From assembly GCA_002451755.1 (NCBI GenBank), contig DKDF01000048.1, positions 1-15,192 of the forward strand: a stretch of DNA of 15,192 nucleotides, given 5' to 3'. Each line of letters opens with the position of its first letter. Positions within the stretch are counted from its first letter, which is position 1. Shown piece by piece: positions 13,996 through 15,192 of this stretch. Below the pieces are notes generated by a model that saw only the letters and a list, made by a program, of their open reading frames with translations, made no database searches and was not told where the DNA came from. The position numbers and the translations under genes were made by a program. This DNA comes from Ruminococcaceae bacterium UBA6855. GTDB taxonomy: Bacteria > Bacillota > Clostridia > Oscillospirales > Acutalibacteraceae.

Positions 13996-14996
13996 AAGTT
14001 TTTTAAAGCCTCCTTTATCTCCAAAGCAATTTCATAAGCAAGGTTAACAGGAACTGCATTTCCAACCTGCTTGTATTGTGAGTTTATACTTCCGCAAAAC
14101 GCCCAATCATCCGGAAAGCTTTGACATCTCGCATTTTCTCTGATTGTAAAAGGTCTGGATTCTATCGGATGACAACGGTCTGTTTGTTTTTGGCTTGGAG
14201 ATGTTAAAACTGTCAATGACGGTTCATCCAGGCTCATACGCCTTAATATACCGGTACGTCCACCACCCATATTCCAACAGCTTTTCATATATTCTTTAGC
14301 GATATTTTCGGGAATGTCACGCCAATATCCGCCGGGAGGAACAAGGTCATATATTTTTCGCTTATATTCAGAATATAGTGCCCCATCGCTTTTCGGACAG
14401 TCAAGAAGAATATCTCTCAAAACAGGTTTATAATCGTGCGGTGTTGGAAACTCAAAATGTATTCTATCGAGCAAATCATTTCTTATTCCGATTGTAATTA
14501 GGCGTTCTCTCTTTTGTGCAACGCCATAATTCCAAGCGTTTAACACTTTCTTTTGAATGGTATAACCTGCTTGTTCAAATATATCAATAATTGTTTTATA
14601 TGTTCTTCCTTTGTCATGGGTGAGAAGTCCTCGAACATTCTCAAATAAGAACATCTTTGGCTGGAGCTTTTCCAAAAATATCGCATAGTGATAAAAAAGC
14701 GTTCCGCGTGCATCCTCCAGCCCCAACTTTTTCCCCGCATACGAAAATGCCTGACACGGTGCTCCTCCTGACAACAAATCAAGTTCGCCTTTTTTTAAAG
14801 AAAAATATTTCTCTAAGTCAAGGCAAGATACATTGGCTATATCATCCTCAATCACTCGCCAGTTGGGTCTATTTTTTCTAAGTGTATCACAGGCATTTTT
14901 ATCAAATTCAAGGCAAGCCAGTGTAGTAAACCCGGCTTTTTCAATGCCAAGAGCCAAACCTCCCGCACCAGCAAATAATTCAATCGTTGAAAGCAT
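13992..14996 (-). CDS. DNA (cytosine-5-)-methyltransferase
   Basis: The enzyme methylates C5 of cytosine in the recognition site and protects the host from the adjoining nuclease. The 334-residue protein has all main C5-methylase motifs: I, LFAGAGGLALG (7-17), AdoMet binding; IV, GGAPCQAFS with catalytic C81; VI, FENVRG (E119, N120, V121); VIII, QKRERL (161-166); and X, QVGNAVPVNLA (310-320). The target-recognition region lies between VIII and the IX-like segment PFTIRENARCQSFPD. ATG at 14996 is preferred over an in-frame ATG two codons upstream (15002), because gagga stands 6 nt before the former and directly abuts the latter. It is the first gene of the restriction-modification operon. The specificity is probably that of the Eco47II-like partner, GGNCC, but this is inference. 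Composition is AT-rich like the nuclease. Confidence 0.95.
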   Translation of the reverse strand: MLSTIELFAGAGGLALGIEKAGFTTLACLEFDKNACDTLRKNRPNWRVIEDDIANVSCLDLEKYFSLKKGELDLLSGGAPCQAFSYAGKKLGLEDARGTLFYHYAIFLEKLQPKMFLFENVRGLLTHDKGRTYKTIIDIFEQAGYTIQKKVLNAWNYGVAQKRERLITIGIRNDLLDRIHFEFPTPHDYKPVLRDILLDCPKSDGALYSEYKRKIYDLVPPGGYWRDIPENIAKEYMKSCWNMGGGRTGILRRMSLDEPSLTVLTSPSQKQTDRCHPIESRPFTIRENARCQSFPDDWAFCGSINSQYKQVGNAVPVNLAYEIALEIKEALKNL

Positions 14997-15066
14997 TACC
15001 ATTCCTCATTCTTTATCAAATCAACTGGAATAACACATATAAACCTAAGAGCCCTGAATTAAGCAA

Positions 15067-15095
15067 AGTTTATCACGGAAAACATCAAAAGTCAA
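15067..15095 (-). promoter_or_regulatory. Promoter of the restriction-modification operon
   Basis: On the minus strand TTGACT (15095-15090, five of six) is followed after 17 bp by TAAACT (15072-15067, four of six). The leader to the ATG at 14996 would be about 65 nt. The flanking DNA is AT-rich, so the assignment rests mainly on the good -35 and ideal spacing. Confidence 0.5.
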
Positions 15096-15164
15096 TTCAA
15101 TTTCGCATAAGGAAAATAAATTGCTTTTTATACGCTCAATATCAAACACATTTAATTTAAAAGA

Positions 15165-15192
15165 AAAAGCACTTGCATATGCAAGTGCTTTT
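15165..15192 (-). terminator. Perfect 28-nt palindrome, probable terminator of a gene beyond the right edge
   Basis: The left arm aaaagcacttgc, a central atat and the complementary right arm form a perfect palindrome at the window end. On the minus strand the stem is followed by tttttctttt, so it can terminate a minus-strand transcript entering from the right. Being symmetric, it could act in both directions. It separates the restriction-modification cassette from the next locus. Confidence 0.7.

Overview
The window looks like chromosomal DNA of a moderately GC-rich anaerobic Firmicute of the class Clostridia (Oscillospiraceae/Ruminococcaceae-like). The grounds are purine-rich ribosome binding sites, AgrC/LytTR-type two-component genes, a CPBP protease and a FucI/FucU/RhaB-like sugar operon. 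This is judged from protein character; no species can be named from the sequence alone.

Layout, left to right. (1) 1-835: a long non-coding stretch carrying a composite array of palindromic intergenic repeats. (2) 836-3429: a plus-strand operon with a consensus-like promoter, encoding a CPBP-family membrane protease, the tRNA adenosine deaminase TadA and a metallo-beta-lactamase-fold protein with two altered metal-site residues, closed by a strong terminator. (3) 3430-3891: a second copy of the repeat array, followed by a plus-oriented terminator. (4) 3912-7315: a minus-strand operon of one LytTR response regulator and two tandem, recently duplicated GHKL sensor kinases. (5) 7316-7522: a divergent promoter region. 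(6) 7523-13093: a plus-strand run of an ABC half-transporter of exporter type, FucU mutarotase, a RhaB-like kinase and L-fucose isomerase, with short gaps throughout and a terminator after fucI. (7) 13094-15192: a visibly AT-rich type II restriction-modification pair on the minus strand, Eco47II-family endonuclease plus C5-cytosine methyltransferase, with its own promoter and terminator-like palindromes on both sides.

How they fit together. FucU (anomer exchange), FucI (L-fucose to L-fuculose) and the kinase (L-fuculose to L-fuculose 1-phosphate) form the upper part of L-fucose catabolism. No aldolase or sugar importer is in the window. The two-component operon and the ABC/fucose run share a short divergent promoter region, so regulation of the transporter by the LytTR regulator is plausible but unproven. 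The restriction-modification pair looks like a horizontally acquired cassette placed after the fucose operon terminator.

I did not find a clearly new biological system. The best candidates for a second look are the modular hairpin repeats whose members share a header but have different, internally complementary stems, the MBL-fold protein with an altered metal site, and the paired kinases sharing one regulator next to an ABC/fucose operon.
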